Shown here: positions 34,416 to 46,499 of the stretch, in pieces
Position numbering within the stretch: the first letter of the stretch is position 1
How the letters are laid out: each line of letters opens with the position of its first letter
From: Argentina anserina
Taxonomy: Eukaryota; Streptophyta; Magnoliopsida; Rosales; Rosaceae
Reading direction: 5' to 3'
NCBI RefSeq assembly: GCF_933775445.1
Contig: NC_065875.1
Location: 20,521,555 to 20,585,554, forward strand
Length of the DNA stretch: 64,000 nt
Program-made: the position numbers and the translations under genes
Notes under the pieces: generated by a model
Seen by the model: only the letters and a program-made list of their open reading frames with translations
What the model was told of the DNA's origin: nothing
Database searches by the model: none

Positions 34416-36160
34416 GAATGAACATGAGAAAGTCTAGGCTGAGAGACTATAAAACTCAAGCGCTGCATGGGAGGCAACCCATTTCAACCGTATATGTGGA
34501 GGAGTCGTCTACGGGAGTTTGAATTTTCTAATCCCTTCACTCTTATGTTTGACTTGTATATGTGTTGATATGCGATTTTATTCTATGCTTGTGAATTACA
34601 TTCTTACTATTGAGTTTACATTGAGGACAATGTAATTTTCTAAGTGTGGGGTAGGGTTGCAAGTTCATTGATTGTTTGTGTCATGATATAAAAAAAATCC
34701 AAAAAAAAAAATTGCTTTATTGAGTCTTAGGATGCCCCTAAAGTCTAGGATGATTATGTCTCTAAAATACATAGATGATGGTTTTGCATTTCATACGAAT
34801 TGAATTGTAAGTTTCATTGATGATGTGGATTTGGTATGAACATGTGAGATTTAGATTGATTGATTATGACATACATGTTTTGGTCAGTTTAAAGTCCATA
34901 ACAACCTGTGAGTTTTTGAGCCTATATGTACTTTTTTTTCATGAGATGTAATTTAAAATTTCGTGATTATTCATGAACCTCACTATTCTTTGCATATTCA
35001 ATAACTATGTGTCATAGATTTTAATGGACTCTAGAATTTACTAGAACTCACTTTTGTGATTGTTGAAACATTTAAGTCATAAAATGCTCTGATTTTGAAA
35101 ATGATTTATGGATCATTTCTAGGAATACCACCACTTTAGCCAAATAACCATGTATCCGTATATGTACCCTGTTTGGGACCCCTTAGTTGAACCACATTTG
35201 AGCCTACATTGAGCCTTTTATTCATCACCTATGTTATCACCATGCTTAGTATAGTTACCTCTACCTTGTCCTATAGATTTGGCAGAATTCTTATTGAGAT
35301 GATGTTGTGATGATACATGAAATAAGTGTGGGGTGGAAGACATTTGAAAAAAAAAATCAACAAGCTTTTAAGCAAGCATTGCCGAAAAAAAACAAGAAAA
35401 AGAAAGAAAAAAGATAATGATGAACTCGGCAAGAAAAGAAAAAATGTTATGTTGTCTTTCATTTGTGATTTGGAGTTGAGTTGTAATTGAAGGTCTAAAA
35501 ATTTTTACTTGACCTTTGTCCATGTTCACTTTGTGGTTAGAATGATGATTGTGCCCAACTTGTTATATTCGGTCCCTGATGGTGTGTGGTGTCATAAGGA
35601 TTATGTTTACTCTGCTGAGTCTATAGGATTACCTTTGTGATTCCTTGATATTCCATGCCTTTAGCTACGCCTAAACATTTACCTTATCTAATGATCCTAA
35701 TGATTCTTAAAATGAGCAAATCTTGGTTTGTGGAGATGATCACAAGAGTTGAGCATATGGTTTTGGTCCATTTGTGCACTTAGTTGTTAAATGAGGTTTT
35801 CCTATGTTATTCACAAAGTGCTTTCATTTTTTGAAATATGCAAGTTATTTGATGTCTTAATATCTTTTCTCTTGCATATACTTATGTGTGAATGATAACC
35901 ATGAATTTGAGTGAAAAGAAGAGAGTATGCCTTGTGAGGAGGATTGGATTGACTAAACATGTTAAATGTTTATTGTCTCGTATCTGACTTATTCATATTA
36001 TGAAGCATGTTTATGAAACTTGGAATTTATGTGCTTACATTCAAATGCTTAAACTTGAAAACTATGTGTTTTGAGATTCTGAGACAATCATTTAGGGGCA
36101 ATAGTGTATCATTTAGTTTTATTTTGCTAAGGGACTAGCAAAAGCCAAGTGTGGGGTAGT

Positions 36161-37728
36161 TGATAGGAGCACTTTGTGCGACGTTTTTAACATGTTTTTA
36201 CCTCAATTTGTACTTTGCTTAGCCCTTATTGTTGTACTATTAAGTCATTGAGTCGTAATAAGAGTCTTGAGCGGTATTGGATGCATTTTTGTGCTTACAT
36301 GAGTTAAAACGCATAATTGGTTTAGAGTCCTAGTTTGACTAGGAATCCTTATTAGGTTTTGAAACTAATTATCTCTTACTTATGATTTTATTTTCTTATT
36401 TTCAGATTGGATTGAAGAGATAATTAAAGAAAAAAAGATGGAGCTAAGTCATGCAACAATTAAATAGAAGATGATCATTAAAGGCATAAAACATGGCATG
36501 TTTTAGGGATTAAAACATGACATGTTTTAGGGAATAAAACTTTCCATGTTTTATTCATTAAAGCATGTCATGTTTTAGGGAATAAAACTTTCCATGTTTT
36601 AGGGATTAAAGCATGACATGTTTATAGGAAGAAAGAAGCAATTTCAAACCCTCCATCTTTCCTCTATATATACATGGCCTCACCTCTCAAATATCATCAC
36701 TTCTCATTAGCATTCAAGAGCCAAAACTCTACCAAAACACCACCATAAACTTCCCTCACAAATTAGCCAAGCCGTCCACCCCAAAACCATCATCATCTCC
36801 ACCGAGTTTCACCATTGAAGACACACCTCCAAGGTTCCTACAACGTGTGATTCTCGCAACTCATCTCCATGGCTTCGTCTATTTGTGTTAATCTACAATT
36901 CTTTGTCTATGAAGATTGTAAGTTGTTGTTTATGTGGAAATATTGGTTTTGTATTTGTTTTAAATTTCAGTTGTATTTGATATTTTTTTGAGACTATGCC
37001 AAATCTATGTTCTTATAATTAATGAGTTTGTATTTCTATTGTTGTGTTCTAATCATCTTTCTCATATTTTTAGATAATTTTCAGATATGTGCATATGAAT
37101 TTAGTGGTTGGATGCAATCCCTAAGATTGTGTTTGAGTGCTAAATTCATCAACCATATTGACACAAATCGAATCATGCCCTAAGTAGGTTCGGTTTGTGT
37201 TGATTAAAAGTGGTAAAAATTCTGGAAATTTGCATGTGAAACCATGGTGGGTGACGCCACACATGAAACATGTCTCCAACAAAGATTTGGTGCTTAAATG
37301 TAATCTTGTTTGATTTCTACTCTAAGTGTTATTGAATTCGATTGCATGCAAATTTAGATTAGGCCCTAAGTCAATCTAAATGTTAATTGAAATCTTGCAT
37401 GATTAGATGATCCCCTAAGGCTCTAATTGTATTGGTGTCTAAAAAGTATGTAATTGGTCGAATTAGAATGCATGATAGGTTCGAACTTGTAATTATGTGG
37501 TGTAATGGTAAATTTGGTTTAAGTTTGTTAAAGAGAAGTTGATCATGTAAATAGTAATTTAGGTTTTATTTTAGTAGTTAATAATCAATCTCAAACCCCC
37601 CATTATTTGTTAACACTAAAAGTTTAGAGTTCCCTTCAATTCCCCGGAAAGAACGATCCCTGCTTATTCTATACTAACGATGATGTTTTACAGGGTTTAT
37701 TATAGACGTTTTAACCAACGCTCTATCA
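36161..37728 (+). repeat. 3' LTR of the gypsy element
   Basis: 1568 bp with TG...CA ends, offset exactly 4759 bp from the 5' LTR. The right target copy TCTTC follows. Confidence 0.93.
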
Positions 37729-37904
37729 TCTTCTCAAATAATAACTTTGTTGTAGTGTAAACAAGGGACTGACTATGCAGAGCAAATGGAAAAGTAGACG
37801 GGTGGTAACTGCAAATTCACAGTAGTCACTGGCAGAAATGAAGTTATGCATTATTGAACTGACCAATAAGGTTGGTTCCAATTCTCTCTTATATTCTTAC
37901 CACA

Positions 37905-39427
37905 TTATTCCTCTAGTTCATTGTTTTCTTTTGTTTCTTCAGCATTGTCTCCCACACTGCAGTTCATCTTTTTCTTCTTTTTCAGAAATGCAACAAGTCC
38001 TTCCAGCGCTATATCCGTGTGTTCAGTTTTCATGAGTTCTTCTGCAATCTCTGCTGGAGTCGTATCAACCTCCTTTATGAATTCTTCAATTTCATTGAAG
38101 AGATGATGAGTTTTTACTTTGAGGTAGTTATGAGCAAGGAGTCTGAATCCACATGGTGTGCAGTAGGACATGTGAACATGCATATCCATCCTGCCTGGTC
38201 TCAGCAATGCAGGATCTAGCTTGTCCTTGTAGTTGGTGGTAAACACGATTATCCTCTCATCTCCACAGCTCGACCATAAACCATCAATGATATTAAGCAA
38301 TCCAGATAGTGTTAACTGCAAAAATAAGATTCATTCATACATCTTCATACTTACATTTCTGCTTATTAATAGATGTTGCTAGGTATAATGCTATCGAGTA
38401 GACTTACCTGGTTGTCACTGGGGTTGGTTCCTCCAACTTCCCTGTCCTTCAGTTGAATGCTGCAGTCGATATCCTCAATCACTATGATTGATCAATTAGC
38501 AGTGGAGACTAACAGTCTCCTAAGCTCAGAGTTGCTGTGCATAAATGTAAGCTCCAAATCATAGACATCAAACTCGAGGTAATTAGCCATGGCTGCAATC
38601 AAGCTCGACTTTCCAGTGCCAGGAGGACCATACAACAAGTACCCTCGTTTCCATGCCTTGCCTACTCTGCCGTAAAACTCCTTCCTCTCCACGAACATGT
38701 CCAAGTCAGCAATCAATTCCTTCTTCACCATTGGGTCCGTTGCTAATGTGTCAAATGTTGATGGATGTTTGAAGATGACTGAACCCCAGGGACCGAAAGA
38801 ATCTCCACCAAAGTGTCCAAGCGCATGCAGCTTCACCACCTTGTTTTCCTCTTCTATTGCTTTTGATTTTTGCAGTACATATGGCAGGTACGTGCGTAAT
38901 AACTTTTTCTGTATTGCTTATGGAAACTGAGCTGAATTGACTTATGCTGAACTACTTCTGTTGATGCGCTGTAGCTTTCATAATCCATACTCATCTGTTT
39001 AGAGTTTCAGAACAACAGAATTCCCACCTCAACTGCATTCCTTCAAATTCATCAACCAGCTTCTCGCCTTTTTTTTATGCTAACAGACAAGTTGTTTTTG
39101 CCTCGGGGACTTAAATACCTTAAGTTGATCAATGGAGGTAGTGATCCTTGTGCTTTAGTAGAGTTCTGAAGCCTGGTAAACTTCATTGATTGAGAGGCCA
39201 TTATTTTCATCAATAATAAGGGCCATATGAGAATTAGTGTGATTACCGAATAGGCCTGCGAGTGTGGCAATGAATTTGTCTTGGAGTTTTTGAGGTATGA
39301 ACTGGCCAACTATCGTCTGGACCTCACTGATCACTGTCCTGATCAACATTGCTCCCGCAGCAAATGCGGTGTAGGTTGACAGAACTGATGTTGTTGAAGG
39401 CATGCCTGTTAGAGAAAACATCTTCAA
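37905..39427 (-). pseudogene. BCS1-like AAA-ATPase (AATP1/ASD type) pseudogene
   Basis: In plants this family is membrane-anchored AAA proteins of mitochondria and ER. From 39427 the copy begins with an N-terminal membrane segment, then IRTVISEVQTIVGQFIPQKL and NGLSINEVYQASELY. The AAA core has Walker A GPPGTGKSS, IEDIDCSIQL, the GLLNIIDGLWSSCGDERI segment and RPGRMDMHVHMSYC. Intron 38316-38407 has GT..AG borders. Lesions: an in-frame TAA after ASELY (39157-39155), frameshifts in A-runs near 39070 and 38900, and TGA at 38494-38492 just before SIIVIEDIDC (a CGA to TGA change would explain it). The stop at 37905 is about 180 bp from the gypsy LTR, so the element probably sits in the former 3' UTR. 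Reads as a recently dead gene. Confidence 0.85.
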
Positions 39428-40474
39428 CTAGCATAAAAAATCCATTCTGTAATTTTGGTTTGGGGTAGTGAAGGAAGCTTTGTGTGTAGCTTTGGCTTCT
39501 TGAGATGGATTACAAATGCAATTCTAGGTAGAGTTTTATAGGACAGAAATGGGAACTGTAGCTTCATCTAGAAGTAGTTTGAACTTTGAACAAGTATGCT
39601 AAGCTCTACTGATGACTATAATCTTAAAAAGCTTCTCCCATACTTTTTAGGCCTAGTCAACCATTGTAAGAGAATAGTCTGTGAGTATAATCTTCTCAAG
39701 CAATCTTCACCAGAGCAACGCAGGACCCGTTTGAGTTTGGGCTTATGGATTCATATTTAGATTTAGTTTTAGATCAAGTTTACATTGTTGATATCTGTGT
39801 AACCTTCAGTATCAGTTATTCAACCATCACTCCTGTACATTAGTTTTTTGTTTAACTATTCGACAATGCTAGTCGTTCTTGAGTCATATTAGTGGCCTCG
39901 CACCTACAAGTTAAAGTACGAGTGTTATGACACTAATGCAGTAAATTTTCTTGGCTACTTTGATGATTTCCCAAGTGTTAACAAATGGGTGCTCATTCTT
40001 AGAGAATGGTGAGTTTCCCGCAGCTCCTGCCTAACAATTTGGAATACTAGTTGTTGGTTCTGTTAGCAAGCTAAAGCTGTTGGTTGGTAACCGATAGGTA
40101 TTCCTCAAACGTTTTTAACACTTCTGTGTTTTCAATCATTCGATCCAGATTTTACTGCGTATCAAAACACAAAATCCAGGTTTTACTGTGTCTGTCAGAC
40201 ATGATGGAAGCCCAATCCAATCAGCTGTGAGAGACAATATTGCAATCTTTTATCATAGTTGGATGATTGAGGACTGCTAGTACATTTTAATATTCAGATA
40301 TCTTAACACAAAAATAAAGACGTACAAATAATGCCGCTAATAGAAACGATATTAAACGAAGCTGTACCTTTAAACTATATAACACGTGAAATGTCAGTTA
40401 ATAATTCATGAACTAGCTCAACTCATCCTATAAGACAAGCTCATGGGGAGTTGGAGTTGCGAATCAGTGAAAAG
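39428..40474. other. Spacer between AAA-ATPase pseudogene and P450 cluster
   Basis: About 1 kb with no recognised coding sequence. The right-hand 100 bp (from about 40380) resemble the 5' flank shared by the P450 copies (TAACACGTGAAATG, AACTAGCTCAACTCAT). Confidence 0.5.
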
Positions 40475-42126
40475 ATGGACTTGTTGTCTAGTATACTGTT
40501 GATGTGTCTGTGCTTCATATCCTTGTTCTCAATCCATGCCCTCCATAGAGGAACCAGAGTTGGGCTTCCACCAGGACCAAAGCCATTTCCATTGATTGGA
40601 AATCTGTTTTGAGCTTGGAGACAAACCTCATGTCTCTTACCAAGCTTTCACAACGCTATTGATCCATAATGTCTTTGAAACTAGACCAGATTACCACTAC
40701 CGAACAATCCCTTGTGCACTCGAGACATAGAAGACTACAGCTTGCCTTGGATCCCAATAGCAGGCTAGCGGCAAGGTGGAGAAATCTTCGAAAAATATGC
40801 ACCTCCCAGCTCTTTGCCACCAAAGTTCTTGATGCCAACCAAGAAAACCGAAGAGCGAAAGTGCTAGTCTGCTAGAGCTCATAGCTAGTGTCAATGACAG
40901 CATGGTAAAGGGTTTGGCAGTCGATATTGGAAAGGCTGCTTTCGATACTACATTCAATCTGATATCAAGAACTACTTTCTCGGTGGATTGGGCTGATGAT
41001 TCGAGTAGTAGTAGCGAGAGGACCAGAGAGCTGAAGAAAATTGTTCATGGTGTACTGGACGAGGCTGGGAAGCCAAATGTTGGGGACTTTATTCCTGTGC
41101 TTAGGACGATTGATCCCCAAGGCATAACTCGGCGCTTTACGAATCAATACAACAAGATGCTAGGCTTGATCAAATCAGTGATCAGTGAGAGGCAGGAACG
41201 TAGAAAAGGAGATGATTATGTCACAAGTAATGATATGTTGGATACTCTTATAAATCTCAGTGAAGAGAAAGGTGGGGGAAGATTTGATAAACTCTGAAGT
41301 TGTTGAACATTTGTTTTTGGTTAGTCTCTACTCTCTATCTACTACTTACTCTTCTTCTTGACTGCTTGGATAAGGCTAGACATAATTTTACTATTAATTT
41401 TGTTCACTAAGTGGTGAGATATATAACCATATAAGAATTCATATGCAGTGCAGTGTTACTTTCTAAACAGGTTGACAATGTGTATTGTGTAGGCTCTGTT
41501 TATTGCGGGCACAGACACAACTTCGTCCACATTGGAATGCGCAATGGCGGAGCTGCTACACGACCCAAAGAGCCTTTCTAAAGCTCAAGAAGAGCTAATC
41601 AAGTGATAGGAAAGAGAAAACCAATTGAGGAATCCGACATTGCTAGACTCCCTTACTTACAAGCAATAATCAAGGAAGCCTTCCGCATGCACCCACCGGT
41701 TCCATTACTACTGCCACGAAAAGCTGAAGCAGATGTAGAAGTTGGGGGCTACAAGTTCTAGTCAATGCTTGGGCTATTGGTAGAGACCCTGGCACTTGGG
41801 ACAATCCAAACTCTTTTATGCCGGAGAGGTTTTTTGGATTAGACAGTAACCAATTTGATGTTATGGGAAAAACCTTTGAGCTTATTCCGTTTGGTGCTGG
41901 GAGGAGAGTCTGTCTAGGTTTGCCTTTGGCAATGAGAATATTGCACTTGATGTTGGGTTCTCTCATTAACTGCTTTGATTGGAGGCTTAAAGATGGAGTT
42001 ATACCTGAGACTATGGACTTGGAAGACAAGTTTGGCCTCACGTTACAAATGGCTTATCCTCTCAAAGCTGTACCGATGGCTTCTACTCTGAATTTAATGA
42101 CATTATGTAAATTAAATGTGGTCTGA
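40475..42126 (+). pseudogene. CYP76-type P450 pseudogene, copy 1
   Basis: A damaged copy of the neighbouring intact P450. It starts MDLLSSILLMCLCFIS, keeps the LPPGPKPFPLIGNLF hinge and then hits TGA. The region from the hinge to the WRNLRKICTSQLF segment is shortened and scrambled. Exon 1 remains recognisable to about 41320 and exon 2 begins with [10 protein letters not shown] at about 41493. A frameshift occurs near 41605, and a further deletion near 41750 removes part of the segment before [10 protein letters not shown]. The heme loop is FGAGRRVCLGLPLA, with Leu in place of the usual Pro after Cys. Several independent lesions make it non-functional. Confidence 0.88.
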
Positions 42127-43237
42127 ATCTGGTAAGTTTCATATGTATTTCTATGAAGGTTTAGTGATTCTTCTTTTCTGCAAAAAATAAAATTTCTGAA
42201 TGACATTAGCTTAAACTTATATTTTGTCTGTGTCTTGTTGCCGTTAGTACTTAAATACTCTTCTTCATATGTTGAGTTGTACAAAGGAACCACATATCAT
42301 TACTTCTACAGAATGCCATGCATGATTTTTACCTTCGTAGTCAACTAGTCATAGACTTGAAGTATGGCTGATCTGCCCTACTCAGAAACCCATCATCAGC
42401 ATTGCCACGTCTATGGCTAATTTGCTTCTTCTTACAAGGGAGTGCAAGGCTTGCGACACAGAAAAATTGAATTACAACACAGTTCTCTGTTATCAAGCAA
42501 AAGCTGTTGGTTGCTTGATCTGCAGGTCTTCCTCACAACTGTTTAATACCTCTGTTTTCAATCCACCTTTTGTTTGAGAAAAATAATGGAATTTGTTTGA
42601 TTGAAGTATATATTTTTATATTACAAAGGATAACACAAGATAAAAATGAAAAGAAATTCCATTGAGTGTAGTATATTTTTGATTACAAATGATGACACAG
42701 GTATCTTCTCCAGGTTTGCCTCGGCTTGTAGCATAGGAATGAACCTTATAGTCAGGTTCCCATTGGCATGCTTCTGCAGTTCTGCTTCAGTTTCATATAT
42801 GGTCCATTGCATTGTTTGTATGATAGCTAGAATTGCTGGTATCCTGATATCAGTTTTAAATATCCTAAATTAGGATTGTGATGTTTTCAAAGAAACAAAA
42901 ATCGATTAATTAGGATTGTCCGCAATAAGAAGAACCAACCTCCATTCAAGCTGTAAGCGACAAGATAGCACCTTTTTTCATAGCTGCATGACTGGGGATT
43001 TTCAGCCTCTCAGTTCATTTTCATAACCAAAGAGAGGCACCAAAAGCAATACCTTCCATACACAAATTTAAGAACACGTCGTTAGTAAACAGAAACTAAA
43101 TGAAGCTGTACCTATCACATTTATAACACTTGAACGAGAGCCAATCATTCATAAACTAGCTCAACTCATATAAGTTAAGCTCAACGGGATCTGGAGTTGG
43201 AGTTGTGATTGAAGCTCATTTGTTTAGTGAAAGATCG
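42127..43237. other. Spacer between P450 copies 1 and 2, possible unidentified minus-strand coding relic
   Basis: The first 120 bp match the 3' flank of the fragment at 45287-45547. At 42680-42830 the minus strand reads coherently (MQWTIYETEAELQKHANG, FIPMLQAEANLEKI); I do not recognise it and it may be a gene relic. From about 43090 comes the 5' flank shared by the P450 copies. Confidence 0.4.
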
Positions 43238-44931
43238 ATGGACTTCTTGTCTAGCATACTGTTGCTGTGTCTGTGCTTTATCTCCTGGTTCTTAATCCAA
43301 GCCCTCCATAGAAGAACCAGAATTAGGCTCCCACCAGGACCAAAGCCACTTCCATTGATTGGAAATCTGTTCGAGCTTGGAGACAGACCTCATCGATCTT
43401 TGACCAAGCTTTCACAACGCTATGGCCCCTTAATCAGTCTGCAGCTAGGGCAAGTAACAACTGTTGTAGCTTCTTCACCAGCCATGGCCAAAGAAATCCT
43501 CCGAAACCACGACCAGTTGTTTTGCAACAGAACAATTGCTGACGCGATGCGAGTTGTGGCAGACAGCTTGCCCTTTATGCCAGTATCGCCAACGTGGAGA
43601 TATCACCGGAAACTATGCACCTCCAATCTCTTTGCCACAAAAGTTCTTGATGCCAACCATGAAAATAGGAAAGCGAAAGTGCAAGAGCTCATAGTTAATG
43701 TCAATGACAGCATGTTAAAGGGTTTGGCAGTAGATATCGGAAAGGCTGCTTTCAGAACTACACTGAATTTGCTGTCGAGAACTATTTTCTCACTGGATTT
43801 GGCTGATGACTCAAGCAGTAGCAGCGAGATGACTAGAGAGTTTAAGAATATCATTCATGGTATGATGGATGAGGCTGGGAAACCAAATTTGGTGGACTAT
43901 TTTCCTGTGCTTAGGAAGCTTGATCCCCAAGGCAGAAGGCGGCGCTTCACAAGTTACTACAAAAAAATGATTGGCTGTTTTGAATCAGTGATCAACCAAA
44001 GGTTGGAATCTAGAAAAAGGGATGATTATGTAACTAGTAATGATATGTTGGATACTCTTATAGGCCTCCGTGAAGATGAAATTAGTGAGGAGGATCTGAA
44101 GAAGCCTAAAGTTGTCGAACATTTGCTCCTGGTTAGTCTCTACTCAGCCACGCTATTTACTATGTCTGTTCTTGAATACTTACTTTAATAGTGCTTAATT
44201 TACAAACAAATTGTTCTCTAAATGAAGAGATATTGATTGAATTTATATTCAAAGTGCAATGCAATGCAGTGTTGCTTTCTAAACAGCTAGTCAATTTGAA
44301 TGCGTAGGCTCTCTTTGTTGCGGGCACAGATACAACTTCAGTCACATTGGAATGGGCAATGGCCGAGCTACTACACGACCCAAAGACCCTTTCTAAAGCT
44401 CAAGAAGAGCTTGATCAAATGATTGGAAAAGAAAAACCAATCGACGAATCCGATGTTGCTAAGCTCCCTTACTTACAAGCAATTATCAAGGAAACCTTAC
44501 GTTTGCATCCAGTTGGTACATTTCTACTGCCACGAAAAGCTGAAACAGATGTAGAAATCGGAGACTACATTGTTCCGAAGGGTGCACAAGTTCTAGTTAA
44601 TGTTTGGGCCATAGGCAGAGACCCCAGTATATGGGACAGTCCAGACTCTTTTATGCCGGAGAGGTTTTTAGGATTAGACAGTAATCAATTTGATGTAATG
44701 GGAAAAAACTTTGAGCTCATTCCTTTTGGTGGTGGGAGGAGAATATGTCCAGGTTTGCCATTGGCAATGAGGATGTTGCACTTGATGTTGGGTTCCCTTA
44801 TTAACTGCTTTGATTGGAAGCTTGAAGTTGGAGTTGTACCTGAGACTATGAACTTGGAAGACAAGTTTAGTCTCTCTTTACAGATGGCTCAGCCACTTCG
44901 AGCTGTGCCCATGCCAAGAAGTTCTAATTAG
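43238..44931 (+). CDS. Cytochrome P450, CYP76 family, intact (geraniol 8-hydroxylase-like)
   Basis: Two exons (43238-44131 and 44308-44931) encode 505 residues, the normal length for an ER-anchored plant P450. The N-terminus is a membrane anchor ([20 protein letters not shown]) and the [13 protein letters not shown] hinge. The I-helix has AGTDTT at residues 303-308, the K-helix ETLRLHP, the PERF region is [10 protein letters not shown], and the heme loop is [19 protein letters not shown] with Cys445 as the iron ligand. No lesions are seen. CYP76 enzymes oxidise monoterpenols and other small substrates with NADPH-P450 reductase; the substrate here is unknown. I use the ATG at 43238 and not the in-frame one at 43205, because the anchor begins right after it and the paralogues share this start. 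It is the only intact member of the cluster. Confidence 0.93.
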
Positions 44932-45286
44932 TTCCTGAACTGAATTGTAATGTCAATTAATAACGTGTCAGGATATGAGAACTTGCCAAAGACCAAACTT
45001 ACTTGTCCATGTATTTTTTATTTTATTTTTAGTATAGATAATGTGCAATCTTTATTTTTCTGAAAACTTCTGATGTTCAAAGTCACCAGTTTAGTGAATT
45101 TTGATCATCCATCACTTGCCACCCTATTAGCAAATAGTCATGGAGAACGTGTCACATTAATTCATCAGGAGACACAAACTTGGTTTAAATTAGAACATAA
45201 ATTTTCATATGTACAATTCCTTTTTAAATTAGGAATCCAAATTGTTTCCCAGTGACATGAACATGAAATATATATTCCTAAGCGAG

Positions 45287-45547
45287 ATGGGAAAAACCTT
45301 TGAGCTTATTCCGTTTCGTGCTGGGAGGAGAATCTGTCCAGGCTTGCCATTGGCAATGAGAATATTGCACTTGATGTTGGGTTCTCTCATTAACTGCTTT
45401 GAGTGGAAGCTTGAAGATGGAGTTGTATCTGAGACTATGAACTTGGAAGACAAGTTTGGCCTCTCTTTACAAATGGCTCACCCTCTCAAAGCTGTAGTAC
45501 TGATGTCATCATTGGCTTCTACTCTGAATTTTAATGACATTATGTAA
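45287..45547 (+). pseudogene. 3' fragment of a CYP76-type P450 (heme loop to C-terminus)
   Basis: About 85 codons starting at MGKTFELIPF and ending at the C-terminus. The heme loop is [14 protein letters not shown] with a Gly to Arg change. The DNA just upstream (45100-45255) matches the downstream flank of P450 copy 3 (about 52735-52880), and the DNA after it matches the 3' flank of copy 1. The fragment is therefore a recombination junction between cluster members and not a gene. Confidence 0.85.
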
Positions 45548-46071
45548 ATTAAATGTGGTCTGATTCTGGTCATTTTCATATGTATTTCCATGAAGTTTAG
45601 TGATTCTTCTTTTCTGCAAAAATTAAAATATCTGAATGACGTATATAGTTGGCCATGAATTAATCTAGATTTAAGGCATCCTAGCTTAAACTAAAACTTT
45701 GCATGCGTCTTGTTGCCGTCAGTATTTGCACAAAAGGACCACTTATCATTACTTCTACATAATGCCATGCATAATTGGCATCAGATGGCTAATTTGCTTC
45801 TTCTTGACTGGGGATTTTCAGCCTCTCAGTTCATTTTCGTAACCAAACAGGGGCACCAAAAGTTTGACCCTCCCCTACACAAATTTAAGAACACGGCGTT
45901 TAATAACGGATGCTAAACGAAGCTGTACCTATCACATTTATAACACGTAAAAGAGAGCCAATAATTTATAAACTAGCTCAACTCATCATTATTTATAAAT
46001 CATCTAAGTTAAGCTCAAGGGGATCGGGAGTTGGAGTTGTGATTGAAGCTAATTTGTTTAGTGAAAGATCG
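45548..46071. other. Spacer: 3' flank of the P450 fragment and 5' flank of copy 3
   Basis: About 520 bp made of duplicated cluster flanks. The left part matches 42110-42220; the right part matches 43090-43237 upstream of the intact P450, including AACTAGCTCAACTCAT. Confidence 0.55.
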
Positions 46072-46182
46072 ATGGACTTCTTGTCTAGCATACTGTTGCT
46101 GTGTCTGTGATTTATCTCCTGGTTCTTAATCCAAGCCCTCCATAGAAGAACCAGAATTATGCTCCCACCAGGACAAAGCCAC

Positions 46183-46437
46183 TGTTAGCCATATCAATTC
46201 AAGCTCTGCTAATCCGGAATTGAATGCAGCAAATCAAGCTCAAATCAAGACTGATTCCAGTATTTCCTAATCTATATAATCACCTCTCTGTAATAGCTAT
46301 TATCATGCAGTAGATTGATCCAATAGTTATGTATATTCCAAAACTACATGATCTAGATTGTTCTTTGCTCTGTATAAATTGTGTAAGACTTGTGAATGGA
46401 AATCAATCAAGTTTACCTCTTTATCTGAAATCTTTCA
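46183..46437 (+). repeat. 5' LTR of the decayed copia element
   Basis: 255 bp beginning TGTTAGCCATATC and ending ATCTTTCA. It is about 3-4% different from the 3' LTR. Confidence 0.92.
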
Positions 46438-46499
46438 TGGTATCCAGAGCCATAGTCTAAACGACGCCTTGCTTATCAATCCCTCCTCTTCCTTCCCAA

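Larger units (their letters stand above)
31402..37728 (+). mobile_element. Young non-autonomous Ty3/gypsy (Tat/Athila-like) LTR element
   Basis: 6327 bp. Two 1568-bp LTRs start TGATAGGAGC and end CTCTATCA; I saw no difference between them. The target duplication is TCTTC on both sides (31397-31401 and 37729-37733). After the 5' LTR, TGGCGCCGTTGCCGGGG (32973) is complementary to the 3' end of tRNA-Asp, the primer used by Athila- and Tat-type elements. The 3.2-kb interior lacks gag, protease, reverse transcriptase and RNase H; only an integrase C-terminal piece remains. A purine tract AAGTGTGGGGTAGT abuts the 3' LTR. Apparently identical LTRs with no enzymes imply recent mobilisation in trans by an autonomous relative. 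Confidence 0.93.

Noticed and set aside
40669..40957. Overlapping short frames on both strands at the P450 copy 1 region
   Set aside because: They are broken pieces and antisense shadows of the degraded P450 exon.
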